Positions 63,729-64,000 of a stretch of DNA of 64,000 nt are shown one piece after another. The translations under genes were made by a program, and so were the position numbers. The stretch is taken from NCBI RefSeq assembly GCF_004014775.2, contig NZ_CP042808.1:2239001-2303000 (forward strand). Direction: 5' to 3'. A model generated the notes under the pieces. The model worked only from the letters and a program-made list of their open reading frames with translations, was not told the origin of the DNA and did not search any database. The stretch is from Acetobacter oryzoeni (lineage in GTDB: Bacteria; Pseudomonadota; Alphaproteobacteria; Acetobacterales; Acetobacteraceae). The stretch's first letter is position 1; every line of letters begins with the position of its first letter.

Positions 63729-64000
63729 ATGACCTCCCCACGCGTTCTGCCCACACTGGATGAAACGCGTTTTTCAGACATGGCGCTTACCTTCCGCATT
63801 ATGCGGTTAGCCACCGTCTGGCGCACGCAACTGGACCGGGCCTTACGCCCGCATGGCATGACATTGGCCAGCATGCGCCCGATGGCTTATTTGATGATGA
63901 TGCCCGATGGCGCCACGCAAAGTGATCTTGCAGCCGCCATGAATGTGGATTGCTCGGCACTGGTGCGTATTCTTGATTTGCTAGAAAAACAAAAGCTGAT
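63729..64000 (+). CDS. MarR-family transcriptional regulator (N-terminal part)
   Basis: The visible 90 residues start at ATG 63729, five bases after TGAGGA. They show the MarR winged-helix beginning: LTFRIMRLATVWRTQLDRAL, HGMTLASMRPMAYLMM, then QSDLAAAMNVDCSALVRILDLLEKQ. The wing and dimer helix lie beyond the window. A longer start at ATG 63678 would overlap the palindrome and lacks a ribosome-binding site. Confidence 0.88.
   Translation, partial: MTSPRVLPTLDETRFSDMALTFRIMRLATVWRTQLDRALRPHGMTLASMRPMAYLMMMPDGATQSDLAAAMNVDCSALVRILDLLEKQKL

Noticed and set aside
1..64000. CRISPR arrays, insertion sequences, prophage or toxin-antitoxin pairs
   Set aside because: No regularly spaced repeats, no transposase or phage structural genes, and the only antitoxin-like gene (9495) has no partner.

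Overview
The window looks like chromosomal DNA of an acetic acid bacterium, most likely Acetobacter or a close relative. This rests on three things: a periplasmic three-subunit sugar/polyol dehydrogenase (Tat-exported small subunit, GMC flavoprotein, triheme cytochrome c), an OprB-type porin, and a complete late cobalamin pathway, all at intermediate GC. No rRNA, intact transposase, prophage or CRISPR array is visible. Most genes are recognisable housekeeping or nutrient-scavenging functions.

Layout. 1-2379: TetR-family fragment, tRNA-Ser(GGA), and trpF-pyrF-lapA on the minus strand. 2636-9424: secB, an unusual five-repeat protein, pdxA-pdxJ, a small membrane protein, anmK, a secreted hypothetical, and a DUF3311/MctP-like symporter pair. 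9495-13902: HicB-like orphan, alkB, serine hydrolase, XRE regulator, and flavohemoglobin hmp with NsrR-like palindromes. 13955-19420: metQ-metN-metI, a D-lactate dehydrogenase-like flavoprotein, and cysG. 19805-28277: tRNA-Glu, a serine-recombinase tail remnant, then a compact organosulfur-scavenging island (TonB receptor and flavin reductase on one strand; DszC/SfnB-like and DszA-like monooxygenases, MFS and TauD-type dioxygenase on the other). The two arms diverge from an operator region with two tandem perfect palindromes.

28399-35291 is an iron-uptake block: siderophore receptor, Sel1 protein, DUF4405 membrane protein and PiuC-type hydroxylase downstream of two Fur-box-like sites, with divergent exbB-exbD-tonB. 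35347-48642 holds a LysR/Rieske oxygenase pair, dctA, an OprB porin, a cobalamin riboswitch in front of a secreted DUF2147 protein, the three-subunit dehydrogenase, an aldehyde dehydrogenase and an MFS exporter.

48657-63520 is a cobalamin region. A riboswitch-led minus-strand operon (DUF1636, cobW, cobN, cobB, phosphatase, cobO, cobQ) runs into genes for nucleotide-loop assembly (bluB, cobD/cbiB, cobC, cobS, cobT, cobU). These are packed so tightly that one divergent pair shares a CATG at its starts and one convergent pair shares a TTAA at its stops. The corrin-ring methylation genes are absent and must lie elsewhere if synthesis is de novo; CysG in this window can supply precorrin-2. The window ends in a MarR-family gene with a perfect palindrome in its promoter.

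The most interesting signals are the organosulfur island with its tandem palindromes and adjacent recombinase remnant, the cobalamin riboswitch over DUF2147, and the five-repeat protein beside secB. I did not find a system that is clearly new in kind.
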